Counted from the first letter of the stretch, positions 1-8,685 are shown. The stretch is 64,000 nt of DNA from Bacillota bacterium (GCA_023389275.1 JAEWEN010000066.1:9535-73534), one strand, 5' to 3'. Numbers and translations: made by a program. The notes: generated by a model from the letters alone, not told the origin.

Positions 1-81
1 ACTGGAATAAAATATGTAATGTCAGGACCACTTGTTAGAAGTTCATACAAAGCGGACATGCCATTTGAAAATAGAAAATAA
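1..81 (+). CDS. lipA: Lipoyl synthase, C-terminal end (partial)
   Basis: Only the last 26 codons are in the window; the frame opens at base 1 and stops with TAA at 79-81. The tail reads GPLVRSSYKAD. This matches the conserved end of lipoyl synthase, the radical SAM enzyme that inserts two sulfurs into octanoyl-lipoyl domains, where the serine of the RSSY motif ligates the auxiliary iron-sulfur cluster. The call rests on this short motif alone. A rho-independent terminator follows directly, so this is the last gene of its unit. Confidence 0.8.
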   Translation, partial: TGIKYVMSGPLVRSSYKADMPFENRK

Positions 82-82
82 T

Positions 83-113
83 AAAAAAGATCACCGTTTA
101 GGTGGTCTTTTTT
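83..113 (+). terminator. Rho-independent terminator after lipA
   Basis: AAGATCACC and GGTGGTCTT pair around a GTTTA loop and are followed by a T run. Confidence 0.85.
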
Positions 114-122
114 ATATAGCTA

Positions 123-151
123 TTGATAAAAGTTTAACAATGTGTTAGAAT
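123..151 (+). promoter_or_regulatory. Sigma-A type promoter for gldA
   Basis: TTGATA at 123-128 and TAGAAT at 146-151 are separated by 17 bp, about 55 bp upstream of the glycerol dehydrogenase start. Confidence 0.6.
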
Positions 152-207
152 AAAAGTAATTACATATAATAATTATTACGAAAGATTAATTTTAGGAGGT
201 GCACTTT

Positions 208-1299
208 ATGCATAAATCAATTATTGCTCCAAATAAGTACATACAAGGTAGTGGAATTCTTTCAAACCTTGGGGATTTTTTAAATGAGGGAAACAACTGT
301 GCATTTATAATATGTGATAGTTTTATAGAAAAAAATTATAAAAATGAAATAGTTTCTAGTTTTGAAGACAAAAAGATAAAATATAATTTACATACATTTA
401 ATGGAGAGTGTAGTAAAAGTGAAGTAGATAGACTAGGTTCTATTCTCAAGGAAAACCAAGGTGATGTTGTTATAGGTATAGGTGGTGGTAAAGCACTTGA
501 TACTTCAAAAGCAGTAGCATACTATAACAATTTACCTGTTATTATAGTTCCAACAATTGCATCAACAGACGCTCCTTGTAGTGCACTATCTGTTTTATAT
601 AAAGACAATGGAGAGTTTGATGAATATTTATTCCTACCTTCAAATCCTAATGCTGTAATTGTAGATACAGATATAGTATCAAAAGCACCTGTAAGACTTT
701 TAGTAAGTGGTATTGGAGATGCACTTGCAACATACTTTGAAGCACGTGCTTGTAAAAATTCTAATGCTAATAGTATAGCTGGAGGAAAAGCAACTCTTGC
801 TGCTATGTCTATTGCAAAACTTTGCTTAGACACACTTTTAGAAGATGGATTAAAAGCAAAATCAGCTATTGAATGTGGAGTTTGTACAAAAGCAGTTGAA
901 AATATAATAGAGGCTAATACTTATTTAAGTGGTATAGGATTTGAAAGTGGAGGTCTTGCTGGTGCACATGCTATTCATAATGGCCTTACTATTTTAGAAG
1001 AAACACATAATTTATATCATGGCGAAAAAGTAGCTTTTGGTACATTAGTACAGTTAATGCTTGAAAATTCACCATCAGAAGAAATAGATGAAATAATACT
1101 TTTCTGCAAAGAAATTGGACTTCCAACTACTCTTGAAGAGCTTAATATTTCTAATGTAAAATACGAAGACTTATTAAAAGTAGGAGAAGTTTGCTGTGCA
1201 GAAGGTGACACAATGGGTAATATGCCTTTTAATGTTACTCCAAGGGATGTTGCTAATGCTATAATTGCAACAGATAAATATTGTAAATTATTTAATTAA
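208..1299 (+). CDS. gldA: Glycerol dehydrogenase (iron/zinc-type alcohol dehydrogenase family)
   Basis: This enzyme oxidises glycerol to dihydroxyacetone with NAD+, or does the reverse, in the cytoplasm. The N-terminus (SIIAPNKYIQGSG) is typical of GldA. A glycine-rich NAD site (GIGGGKALDTSK) lies near residue 95. The metal ligands are probably the Asp in GIGDAL and the His in AGAHAIHNG and LYHGEKVAFG. At 363 residues it has normal family length. A GTG lies in frame at 199, but ATG 208 is preferred because AGGAGG sits 8 nt before it. It stands alone between two terminators, so it is probably monocistronic. Confidence 0.93.
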   Translation: MHKSIIAPNKYIQGSGILSNLGDFLNEGNNCAFIICDSFIEKNYKNEIVSSFEDKKIKYNLHTFNGECSKSEVDRLGSILKENQGDVVIGIGGGKALDTSKAVAYYNNLPVIIVPTIASTDAPCSALSVLYKDNGEFDEYLFLPSNPNAVIVDTDIVSKAPVRLLVSGIGDALATYFEARACKNSNANSIAGGKATLAAMSIAKLCLDTLLEDGLKAKSAIECGVCTKAVENIIEANTYLSGIGFESGGLAGAHAIHNGLTILEETHNLYHGEKVAFGTLVQLMLENSPSEEIDEIILFCKEIGLPTTLEELNISNVKYEDLLKVGEVCCAEGDTMGNMPFNVTPRDVANAIIATDKYCKLFN

Positions 1300-1302
1300 A
1301 AT

Positions 1303-1345
1303 AAAAGTGAGAACCACCATAAAAATAAATGGTGGTTCTCACTTT
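1303..1345. terminator. Bidirectional terminator between gldA and the GGDEF regulator
   Basis: AAAGTGAGAACCACCAT pairs with ATGGTGGTTCTCACTTT over about 17 bp. It has A runs and T runs on both sides, so it can stop both convergent genes. Confidence 0.85.
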
Positions 1346-2262
1346 AGTAAAGGACTTATTAGTGAAGGGGTTCCCCAAAATGTTCTGTTTCTACCAAGAC
1401 TTTTAGCTTGATATAAAGCACAATCTACAATATTTATAAAGTCTTCTAGTTTAGATTCTTCAGATGGTATAATGTCCATTCCTCCTACACTTACCGTTAT
1501 AAAAGGTTTGTCTGAATTTGAATACAAATGTTCAATTTCTAAACTTTCAATAGATATTCTTATATCTTCAGCGATTTTTAATCCATTTTCATGGTTTGTA
1601 TTTGGCAAAATAACAATAAACTCTTCGCCACCATATCTTGCAATAATACCACTAGTGTCTCTTAAAATATTTTCAGCTGTAGAGGCTACAAGTTTGATTA
1701 CATCATCACCTTTTAAATGTCCATAATTGTCATTGTATTGTTTAAAGCAATCAATATCGAAAATTAAAATTGACAGAGGATTCTGAGAGTTTAATGCGAT
1801 TTTCCATTCAGATTGTATTTTCATATTATACCCGCGTCTATTTAATATACTAGTTAATCCATCAAGCATTGCTATATTTTCGATTTTTTTTCTATACTTA
1901 AATAAGTCAATATGTGTTTTTACTCTAGCTTTTACAATACTAGGACTAAAAGGCTTTGTTATATAGTCAACAGCACCTAGTGTGAATCCTTTTTCTTCAC
2001 TTTCAATATCAGAAATACTAGTTATAAATATAACTGGAATATCCTTTGTACATTCGTATTGTTTAAGCTCTGTTAAAACCTCAAAACCATCCATGCCAGG
2101 CATAATAATGTCTACTAAAATTAAAGATGGTGAAACTGTTTTGGCAAGTTCAATTCCGTCTTTTCCATTATTAGATGAGTATACATTGTAATCTTCTTCT
2201 AATATACAGGTTAAAACTCTTATATTAAACTTACTATCATCGATTAATAAAATACTGTTCAT
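1339..2262 (-). CDS. Response regulator with GGDEF output domain (diguanylate cyclase)
   Basis: A receiver domain (about residues 1-120, phospho-acceptor Asp51 in VDIIMPGMDGF) is joined to a GGDEF domain (about 160-295) with an intact GGEEF signature, so c-di-GMP synthesis is likely. The position where the inhibitory I-site RxxD would sit, nine residues before GGEEF, reads DTSG, so product inhibition at that site is not expected. The layout resembles PleD with one receiver. A longer reading frame runs back to 2361, but its extra residues look like translated leader; ATG 2262 follows AAAGGA and gives the usual receiver N-terminus. No kinase gene is adjacent, so the input is unknown. Confidence 0.88.
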   Translation of the reverse strand: MNSILLIDDSKFNIRVLTCILEEDYNVYSSNNGKDGIELAKTVSPSLILVDIIMPGMDGFEVLTELKQYECTKDIPVIFITSISDIESEEKGFTLGAVDYITKPFSPSIVKARVKTHIDLFKYRKKIENIAMLDGLTSILNRRGYNMKIQSEWKIALNSQNPLSILIFDIDCFKQYNDNYGHLKGDDVIKLVASTAENILRDTSGIIARYGGEEFIVILPNTNHENGLKIAEDIRISIESLEIEHLYSNSDKPFITVSVGGMDIIPSEESKLEDFINIVDCALYQAKSLGRNRTFWGTPSLISPLLK

Positions 2263-2411
2263 TGCTTTTTTTCCTTTTATATAAATTTTTACTTTTAATA
2301 TATTTATGTAAGCGTATAAACATAAATTACATATAACACAAATGAATATAAAAGTAAACATATAAGTAATAAATTACTATATATTATATTATATGTTATT
2401 ATAAAAAATTA

Positions 2412-2440
2412 TTGACATGCTATAAAGTTTGTTGTATGAT
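2412..2440 (+). promoter_or_regulatory. Promoter of the metY-metA operon
   Basis: TTGACA (2412-2417), a 17-bp spacer and TATGAT (2435-2440) place the transcription start just before the SAM riboswitch. Confidence 0.75.
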
Positions 2441-2462
2441 TTTGTCTAATGAAATACATAAC

Positions 2463-2569
2463 TTCTTATCAAGAGAGGTGGAGGGACTGGCCCTATGAAA
2501 CCCGGCAACAACTATTTTTAGAATGTGCTAAATCCAGCAGGTATTATCCTGGAAGATAAGATAAATCGC
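2463..2569 (+). ncRNA. SAM-I riboswitch (S-box leader)
   Basis: The leader has the S-box core: CTTATCAAGAGAGGTGGAGG at the start, GGGACTGGCCC with ATGAAACCCGGCAAC, then a conserved TCCAGCAGG-type segment and the closing strand GGAAGATAAG. P1 forms between CTTCTTATC (2463-2471) and GAAGATAAG (2552-2560). The P1 3' strand can instead pair with the terminator segment CTTATCTT (2583-2590), giving the standard antiterminator. High S-adenosylmethionine should therefore stop transcription before metY. Confidence 0.95.
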
Positions 2570-2576
2570 TAAATGT

Positions 2577-2609
2577 GCTGCTTCTTATCTTAGAAGCAGC
2601 TTTTTTTAT
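2577..2609 (+). terminator. Regulated terminator of the SAM riboswitch
   Basis: GCTGCTTCT and AGAAGCAGC form the stem, followed by a run of seven T. It is mutually exclusive with the antiterminator formed by the riboswitch P1 strand. Confidence 0.9.
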
Positions 2610-2639
2610 TATAGTAAAACATACTTAGGAGGTTTATAC

Positions 2640-3917
2640 ATGGCAGATTATAAGGGTATTGGTACAAAGTGTATTCAAGGAGGGTATTCACCTGAAGGTG
2701 GAGCACCTAGGATTACTCCAATAGTTCAAAGTACAACATATAAATACGAGGATCCAGACACAGTAGCAGGATTATTTGACTTAACAGTTGAAGGACATAT
2801 GTATTCAAGAATAAGTAATCCAACAGTTGGAGTTCTTGAAGAAAAAATAGCTTTACTTGAAGGTGGGGTAGGAGCTCTTGGAGTATCTTCAGGTCAAGCA
2901 GCAACATTAGTAGCACTTCATAACATATGTAATGCTGGAGAACACATAGTTGCAGCAGCTACACTTTATGGTGGAACTCATACACTTTTAGGTTCAAGTT
3001 TTAAAAAAATAGGAATAGATGTAACTTTTATAGATCCAGATGCTAGTGAAGATGAAATAAAAAAAGCATTTAAAGATAATACAAAGGCTTTATTTGGGGA
3101 AACAATTGGAAATCCAGGAATGAATATTTTAGATTTTAAAAAGTTTTCTAAAATTGCAAAGGATATGGATGTACCTTTAATAATTGATAATACATTAGCT
3201 ACTCCTTACCTATGTAGACCAATAGAGCATGGTGCAAATATAGTTATTCATTCTACAACTAAATTTATAGATGGTCATGCTACTTGTGTAGGTGGAATTA
3301 TAGTAGACGGTGGAAATTATAACTGGAATAATGGTAAGTTTAAAGGACTTAGTGAACCAGATGAAAGTTATCACGGTCTTGTTTATACAGAAAGTTTTAA
3401 AGAGTCTGCTTATATTGTTAAAGCAAGAACACATCTTTTAAGGGATTTTGGAACAACAATGAGTCCATTTAATGCGTTTTTAACTAATTTAGGCTCAGAA
3501 ACTCTTCATCTTAGAATGCAAAGACATTGTGAAAATGCTTTAGCTTTAGCAGAGTTTTTACAAAGCCATGAAATGGTTAGCTGGGTTAGTTATCCAGGAC
3601 TTTTAGGAACAGAAAATAATGAAAGAGCTAAAAAATATCTTGAAAAAGGATTTGGAGCAGTTCTTACATTTGGTATAAAAGGTGGAGTAGAAGCTGGAAA
3701 ACAGTTTATTAAAAATATAAAATTAGCAGCTTTGGTTGTACATTTAGGAGATGCAAGAACTTCTGTACTTCATCCAGCAACTACAACACATAGACAGTTA
3801 TCAGAGCAGGAGCAAATAGCATCAGGTGTTTCACCAGACTTAATTAGAGTATCTGTTGGAATAGAGGATATTGAAGACATTATAAGTGACTTTGATCAGG
3901 CTTTAAAATCTATTTAG
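2640..3917 (+). CDS. metY: O-acetylhomoserine sulfhydrylase (PLP-dependent)
   Basis: This enzyme makes homocysteine from O-acetylhomoserine and sulfide. It is a Cys/Met-metabolism PLP enzyme of 425 residues, the length typical of MetY and longer than cystathionine synthases or lyases (about 380-400). The PLP lysine is in HSTTKFIDGHATCVGG, and SSGQAATLVAL is the phosphate-binding region. The start ATG follows AGGAGG. It lies directly behind the SAM riboswitch and 11 bp before metA, so the operon makes homocysteine by direct sulfhydrylation and is shut down by SAM. Confidence 0.93.
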   Translation: MADYKGIGTKCIQGGYSPEGGAPRITPIVQSTTYKYEDPDTVAGLFDLTVEGHMYSRISNPTVGVLEEKIALLEGGVGALGVSSGQAATLVALHNICNAGEHIVAAATLYGGTHTLLGSSFKKIGIDVTFIDPDASEDEIKKAFKDNTKALFGETIGNPGMNILDFKKFSKIAKDMDVPLIIDNTLATPYLCRPIEHGANIVIHSTTKFIDGHATCVGGIIVDGGNYNWNNGKFKGLSEPDESYHGLVYTESFKESAYIVKARTHLLRDFGTTMSPFNAFLTNLGSETLHLRMQRHCENALALAEFLQSHEMVSWVSYPGLLGTENNERAKKYLEKGFGAVLTFGIKGGVEAGKQFIKNIKLAALVVHLGDARTSVLHPATTTHRQLSEQEQIASGVSPDLIRVSVGIEDIEDIISDFDQALKSI

Positions 3918-3928
3918 GAGGATGGGAA

Positions 3929-4846
3929 ATGCCAATAATTATACCTAGAAATTTACCTGCTAAAGAAGTACTTGAAAATGAAAATATATTTGTAATGTGT
4001 GAGGGAAGAGCCTACACTCAAGACATTAGACCTATAAAAATAGCTATACTTAATTTAATGCCTAAGAAAATGGAAACAGAAATACAGCTATTAAGACTTT
4101 TAAGTAATATTCCTATACAAACAGAAATTACACTTTTACATATGGCAACACATGAGTCTAAAAATACATCAAAGGACTATTTAGTTAGCTTTTATAAAAC
4201 CTTTGAAGATATTAAAAATGAAAAGTTTGATGGAATGATTATTACAGGGGCACCTGTTGAAACACTTGAGTTTGAAGAAGTTTCTTATTGGGAAGAGCTT
4301 AAAGATATAATGGAGTATACTAAAACAAATGTATTTTCAACTTTCCATATATGCTGGGGATCTCAAGCAGGACTTTATTATCATTATGGAATACCAAAAT
4401 ACTCTTTAGAGGAAAAATGCTTTGGTATATTTGAACATAATGTTTTAAATAAAAAACATAAATTAACTAGAGGATTTGATGATATTTTCTATGCACCTCA
4501 TTCAAGACATACTGAGGTTAGAAAAGAAGATATAGAAAAAATTGAAGACCTTGAAATATTATCATTATCTGATGATGCTGGTGTATATATAGTAGCATCA
4601 AAAGATGGAAAAAGAATATTTGTATCAGGACATTCAGAGTATGATCCTGAATCTTTAAAAAATGAGTATAATAGGGATGTATCAAAGGGACTTAATATTA
4701 AAATACCTAAAAATTATTTTAAAAATGATGATCCAAGTAATGAACCTATTGTTAGATGGAAATCACATGCAAGTTTATTATATACAAATTGGTTAAATTA
4801 TTTTGTATATCAAGAAACTCCTTATGATTATATATTTAAAAAATAA
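3929..4846 (+). CDS. metA: Homoserine O-acetyltransferase (MetA family)
   Basis: MetA acylates homoserine as the first committed step to methionine. In this 305-residue protein the catalytic residues are at the family positions: Cys142 (HICWGSQAG), His235 and Glu237 (GHSEYD). Residue 111 is glutamate (GAPVETLEFEE). Published work on Bacillus MetA shows Glu111 favours acetyl-CoA, whereas Gly111 favours succinyl-CoA. Acetyl transfer fits the upstream MetY, which uses O-acetylhomoserine. Co-transcribed with metY under the SAM riboswitch. Databases often label such proteins succinyltransferase, which would be wrong here. Confidence 0.92.
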   Translation: MPIIIPRNLPAKEVLENENIFVMCEGRAYTQDIRPIKIAILNLMPKKMETEIQLLRLLSNIPIQTEITLLHMATHESKNTSKDYLVSFYKTFEDIKNEKFDGMIITGAPVETLEFEEVSYWEELKDIMEYTKTNVFSTFHICWGSQAGLYYHYGIPKYSLEEKCFGIFEHNVLNKKHKLTRGFDDIFYAPHSRHTEVRKEDIEKIEDLEILSLSDDAGVYIVASKDGKRIFVSGHSEYDPESLKNEYNRDVSKGLNIKIPKNYFKNDDPSNEPIVRWKSHASLLYTNWLNYFVYQETPYDYIFKK

Positions 4847-4867
4847 GTCGCAAATAGCGACTTATTT
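4842..4867. terminator. Bidirectional terminator between metA and the ABC permease gene
   Basis: AATAAGTCGC and GCGACTTATT pair around AAATA, with A and T runs on either side. Confidence 0.8.
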
Positions 4868-5626
4868 TATTTCTTTTTTTGTAAATATTAAAATAGAAAT
4901 ACATAAAAATACTAATATATATATACTGTTTATTAAAAGTGCAGAATTAAAACCTAAAGAACTTTCTAAAATAGCATTATAACTATTAAAATAGTAATTT
5001 ATTAATAAAGGTGAGATTTCATTAAAAATGCTATTTAAAATTTGCATAGAAAAAAATACTACAATACTTGTTATAGCAGCATATGATGGTGGATTAATAG
5101 ATAAACAAATTAACATATTAAATGATATAAAAGCTATGTATGAAATAATTGATAAAAGGTAAGACATAAGTGTAAGTTTTATACCATCTGCATAGCTTAA
5201 ACTAATCCCTTTAATTATAAAATTCTGGCTAAATCCAAATATAATATATGAAAGTAAATATCCTATAATAAGTGAAACTATTAAAAATATAGTTATAAAT
5301 ATACTAATTGAAAAAAACTTAGCTAAAACTATTTTCCCTCTAGTAAAAGGCTTTAAAAGTATAAGAGTTAAAGAACCATCACTATGTTCATTATTTATAA
5401 GGCTTATTACAGATATAATAATTAGTATAGGTATTAAAAATGAAGAATAACTACTAAGAAGTGAAAGTGAGAAAATATTTCCAGATGATTTTGAAAGACT
5501 TTCACTGTTAATTATAAATTCATTAAAAATAGAATAAAAAATAGATAAAAGCATAAATAAAATGCTAATAAATATTTTTTTAGTTTTATATAGTTTAAAA
5601 ATTTCACATTTTATTATATTAATCAT
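4862..5626 (-). CDS. ABC-2 type transporter permease
   Basis: A 254-residue hydrophobic protein with about six membrane segments. The first helix follows a short cytoplasmic start and the last one ends in FTKKEIK. It is the membrane partner of the ATPase encoded immediately upstream, whose reading frame overlaps it by 8 bp. Exporters of this build (BcrA/NatA-like) often remove antimicrobial peptides or bacitracin, but nothing in the sequence fixes the substrate. Its start follows AAGGAGAG. Confidence 0.85.
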   Translation of the reverse strand: MINIIKCEIFKLYKTKKIFISILFMLLSIFYSIFNEFIINSESLSKSSGNIFSLSLLSSYSSFLIPILIIISVISLINNEHSDGSLTLILLKPFTRGKIVLAKFFSISIFITIFLIVSLIIGYLLSYIIFGFSQNFIIKGISLSYADGIKLTLMSYLLSIISYIAFISFNMLICLSINPPSYAAITSIVVFFSMQILNSIFNEISPLLINYYFNSYNAILESSLGFNSALLINSIYILVFLCISILIFTKKEIK

Positions 5627-6539
5627 TTAAACTCTCCTTATTAGTAAGTGACATATAAATATCTTCAAGGGATTTTTTTATAGGTATAGCATATTTTATA
5701 TTAATATTATTTTTAACAAGATCCGAAATTAATTTATTTGAACTATTCTTTAGTATAGATATTTCAAATCCATAATCTTTTTCTTTAAAATCATTTATAT
5801 ATGTAAGAGAAGAAAAAATAATTTTAGCCTCATTTTTAAAAGTAGTATGTATTGCTAAATTCTCATATTTACTATTTATTAAATTATTTACATAGTCTTT
5901 TTTTATAATAGAGCCACCATTTAGTATAGCAACTTTATTACATATTTGTTCAACTTCATAAAGTAAATGAGTAGATATTATAAATGTAATATTTTTTTCT
6001 TTAGATAATTTTAATATAAGATCTCTAATTTCTTTTATACCTTTAGGGTCAAGACCATTTGTAGGTTCATCATGTATAATAACTTTAGGATTATTTAAAA
6101 GTGCATTAGCAATTCCAAGGCGTTGTTTCATTCCTAATGAGTAGTTACAAAATTTTTTATCTTTATTTTCAATAAGACCTACTATATCTAAAATATCTAA
6201 TACTTTACTTTTATCTAAGTTTAAAAGCTTAGCCATTATATTTAGATTTTCTTCACCTGTTAAATAAGGATAAAACTTAGGTGTTTCTATTGTAGCTCCT
6301 ATATTTTTTATTGCTTTTGTAAAATCCTTTTGGTTATTATATCCACATATATAAATATTTCCATTATCAGGTTTTAAAAGATTTAGAATCATTCTGATAG
6401 TAGTAGTTTTACCTGCTCCATTTGGTCCTAAAAATCCAAAAATATCTCCTTCACATACTTCAAAGCTAATATTTTCTAAAATGGTTTTTCCTTTAAATGA
6501 CTTTGATACATTATCTAATTTAAGAACAATATTTTTCAT
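5619..6539 (-). CDS. ABC transporter ATP-binding protein (BcrA/NatA-like)
   Basis: Walker A GPNGAGKTTTIR, Q-loop region, signature YSLGMKQRLGIANALL, Walker B KVIIHDEPTNGLDP and the H-loop STH are all intact, so it should be an active ATPase. The C-terminal ~85 residues are the usual accessory region of this subfamily. An ATG at 6548 is in frame, but ATG 6539 fits better because AGGATGGG lies 4-10 nt before it. Two-gene operon with the permease (8-bp overlap). No two-component system or regulator is adjacent to suggest the inducer. Confidence 0.9.
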   Translation of the reverse strand: MKNIVLKLDNVSKSFKGKTILENISFEVCEGDIFGFLGPNGAGKTTTIRMILNLLKPDNGNIYICGYNNQKDFTKAIKNIGATIETPKFYPYLTGEENLNIMAKLLNLDKSKVLDILDIVGLIENKDKKFCNYSLGMKQRLGIANALLNNPKVIIHDEPTNGLDPKGIKEIRDLILKLSKEKNITFIISTHLLYEVEQICNKVAILNGGSIIKKDYVNNLINSKYENLAIHTTFKNEAKIIFSSLTYINDFKEKDYGFEISILKNSSNKLISDLVKNNINIKYAIPIKKSLEDIYMSLTNKESLND

Positions 6540-6642
6540 AAATCCCATCCTAAGTTAATTAATTTTAATTAAATAAATTATAGCATAAAAAAGGTATATA
6601 GAAGTTTAGATTTGAATTATACTATAAAGGGGAGGGATAAAT

Positions 6643-7173
6643 ATGAAAATAGGAATAATAAGTGATATACATGGTTATCCACATGTATTAAAAAAGGCGT
6701 TACATATATTTAAAGACTGTAATGTTATTTTATGTGCAGGTGATGTTTTGTATCATGGACCTAGAAACCCTATATTAAAAGGATATGATCCCAAAACATT
6801 AGTTAATTTAATTAAAGAAAGCCCTATTCCTTTGATTATGGCTAAGGGAAACTGTGATAGTGACGTAGACTCTACAATACTTGGTCTTCCATTTATGGAA
6901 TATGTATTTTATGAAGTAGATGGAACAAGATTTATAGTAAATCATGGAGATAAATTATCTAAAGAAGAACTTGTAAATCTTGCTAAGTATTATAAAGCAA
7001 GTGTTGTTATAAAAGGCCATACACATGTAAGAGAATATGAAGTAATAAATGGAATTCACTACATAAATCCATCAAGTCCAATTTTGCCTAAAGATAATAA
7101 TTTAGGTAGTGTTGCAATATATGAAAATGGAAATGTAGAATTTATAGATATAAAGGAGAGTACAAATGAATAA
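6643..7173 (+). CDS. YfcE/MJ0936-type metallophosphodiesterase
   Basis: A 176-residue calcineurin-like phosphoesterase with the full metal-binding set: DIHG (Asp8, His10), GDVLYHG, GNCDS (Asn), NHGD and GHTH. The family hydrolyses phosphodiesters in vitro, but the natural substrate is generally unknown. It overlaps the following M18 peptidase gene by 8 bp, so the two are translationally coupled. GGGGAGGG before ATG gives a strong ribosome site. Confidence 0.9.
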   Translation: MKIGIISDIHGYPHVLKKALHIFKDCNVILCAGDVLYHGPRNPILKGYDPKTLVNLIKESPIPLIMAKGNCDSDVDSTILGLPFMEYVFYEVDGTRFIVNHGDKLSKEELVNLAKYYKASVVIKGHTHVREYEVINGIHYINPSSPILPKDNNLGSVAIYENGNVEFIDIKESTNE

Positions 7174-8455
7174 AGAAACTTTAGCAAATGATTTAATAGA
7201 CTTTATAAATGAAAGTCCATCTGCATTTAATGCTGTTAACACAATGAAAAAAAGACTATTATCATCTGGATTTAAAGAAATAAAATTATGTGATAAATGG
7301 AATATAGAAAAAGGTGGAAAATACTTTTTTGATAAAAATGGATCTGCAATTATAGCTTTTGTAGTTGGAATGGGAGAAGTTGAGATAGATGGATTTAAAA
7401 TAATAGCTTCTCATTCAGATTCTCCAAGTTTTAAGGTTAAACCAAATCCTTATATGAAATCTGATAATTATATTAAATTAAATACAGAGGTTTATGGAGG
7501 ACCTATTTTAAATACTTGGTTTGATAGACCACTATCATTAGCAGGAAGAGTTACTGTAAAAAGTGATAATGTACTAAAACCAATAAATAAAGTTGTAGAT
7601 TTTAAAAAGCCTATATTAGTAATACCAAATCTTGCAATACACTTAAATAGAAACGTAAATGATGGAGCATCAATAAATAAGCAAATAGATACACTTCCTA
7701 TTTTAGGACTTATAAATGAAAGCTTAGATAAAGATTACTTAGAAAAAGAAATTTCAAATATTATAGATATAGACGCTAAAGATATACTAGATTATGAACT
7801 GTTTTTATATCCAGTTGAAAAAGGAAGTATAATAGGTTTAAATAATGAATTTATTTCTTCGGCTAGACTTGATGATTTAGCTATGGCACATGCTTCTTTA
7901 GAAGCTATTATAAACTCACAGCCATCAAGTGCTACAAATATATTTATTTGTTTTGATAATGAAGAAATAGGAAGCTCTACGAAACAAGGTGGAGACTCTA
8001 AACTTTTATATCATACACTTGAGAGAATTTCACTATGTCTTGGAAAAAATAAAGAAGACTTTTTAAGAAGTATTGAAAATTCATTTATGATTTCAGCAGA
8101 CCTTGCACATGCTGTACATCCTAATAAATCTGATAAACATGACCCTGTACTTCACCCAGTATTAAATGGTGGTCCTGTTATAAAAGTAGCAGCAAGTGGA
8201 AGCTATACAAGTGATAGTTTTTCAAGTAGTGTTTATAAGTCTATTTGTGAAAAAGTTAATGTTCCTTATCAAATGTTTGCAAATAGATCAGATGCAAGGG
8301 GAGGATCTACACTAGGTCCTATATCATCAACTCAAATAGAAATAAATACAGTAGATATAGGAACACCAATTTTATCTATGCACTCTTCAAGAGAGCTTTG
8401 TGGAGTTAAAGACCATGAGTATATTACAAACACTTTTATGTATTTTTATAAATAA
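7166..8455 (+). CDS. apeB: M18 family aminopeptidase (aspartyl aminopeptidase type)
   Basis: A cytosolic, dinuclear-zinc aminopeptidase of 429 residues, the normal M18 length. Visible metal and catalytic motifs are ASHSDSPSFKVKP, NDGASINKQ, FDNEEIGSSTKQG and SADLAHAVHPN. M18 enzymes remove N-terminal acidic or other residues; specificity cannot be read from sequence. It ends the two-gene unit with the phosphodiesterase. Confidence 0.9.
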   Translation: MNKETLANDLIDFINESPSAFNAVNTMKKRLLSSGFKEIKLCDKWNIEKGGKYFFDKNGSAIIAFVVGMGEVEIDGFKIIASHSDSPSFKVKPNPYMKSDNYIKLNTEVYGGPILNTWFDRPLSLAGRVTVKSDNVLKPINKVVDFKKPILVIPNLAIHLNRNVNDGASINKQIDTLPILGLINESLDKDYLEKEISNIIDIDAKDILDYELFLYPVEKGSIIGLNNEFISSARLDDLAMAHASLEAIINSQPSSATNIFICFDNEEIGSSTKQGGDSKLLYHTLERISLCLGKNKEDFLRSIENSFMISADLAHAVHPNKSDKHDPVLHPVLNGGPVIKVAASGSYTSDSFSSSVYKSICEKVNVPYQMFANRSDARGGSTLGPISSTQIEINTVDIGTPILSMHSSRELCGVKDHEYITNTFMYFYK

Positions 8456-8529
8456 ATATTGCCAAGCCATGTAAATAATGAATAAAGTATTAAAAATAAC
8501 TCATAAATGTTAAATGATGCTGTTTATTG

Positions 8530-8558
8530 TTGAATAAGAGCGAAAAGATTGCTATAAT
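8530..8558 (+). promoter_or_regulatory. Promoter of an intergenic non-coding transcript
   Basis: TTGAAT (8530-8535) and TATAAT (8553-8558) are spaced by exactly 17 bp, with no reading frame downstream before a terminator. Confidence 0.6.
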
Positions 8559-8564
8559 TTATTT

Positions 8565-8685
8565 GTAATTGTAAAACTAGTAATCCTAAAGTAACTGAAA
8601 TCATTATTTACTTTATCAGGTGTTAATTCCCCAAATTAACGCTTAAATTTTTAAAGTAAGCCCTAGAATTCTAGGGCTTTTTTAT
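8565..8685 (+). ncRNA. Candidate small RNA with a UCCCCA hairpin loop
   Basis: Between a well-spaced promoter and a perfect terminator lies about 120 nt with no ORF. Three helices are visible: TAAAGTAA (8587-8594) with TTACTTTA (8608-8615); GTTAAT (8622-8627) with ATTAAC (8635-8640), exposing TCCCCAA in the loop; and the terminator palindrome. C-rich loops of this kind occur in Gram-positive trans-acting RNAs that bind ribosome sites. The terminator lies before yedE, so it could instead be a yedE leader attenuator. I do not recognise an Rfam family. Confidence 0.45.
8658..8684 (+). terminator. Terminator of the candidate small RNA upstream of yedE
   Basis: A perfect palindrome, CCCTAGAATTCTAGGG (8661-8676), is flanked by AAG and CTTTTTTT. 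Confidence 0.85.

Noticed and set aside
1339..2361. Long N-terminal extension of the GGDEF regulator
   Set aside because: Residues before ATG 2262 are leader-like, and a ribosome site precedes ATG 2262 with the receiver domain starting immediately.
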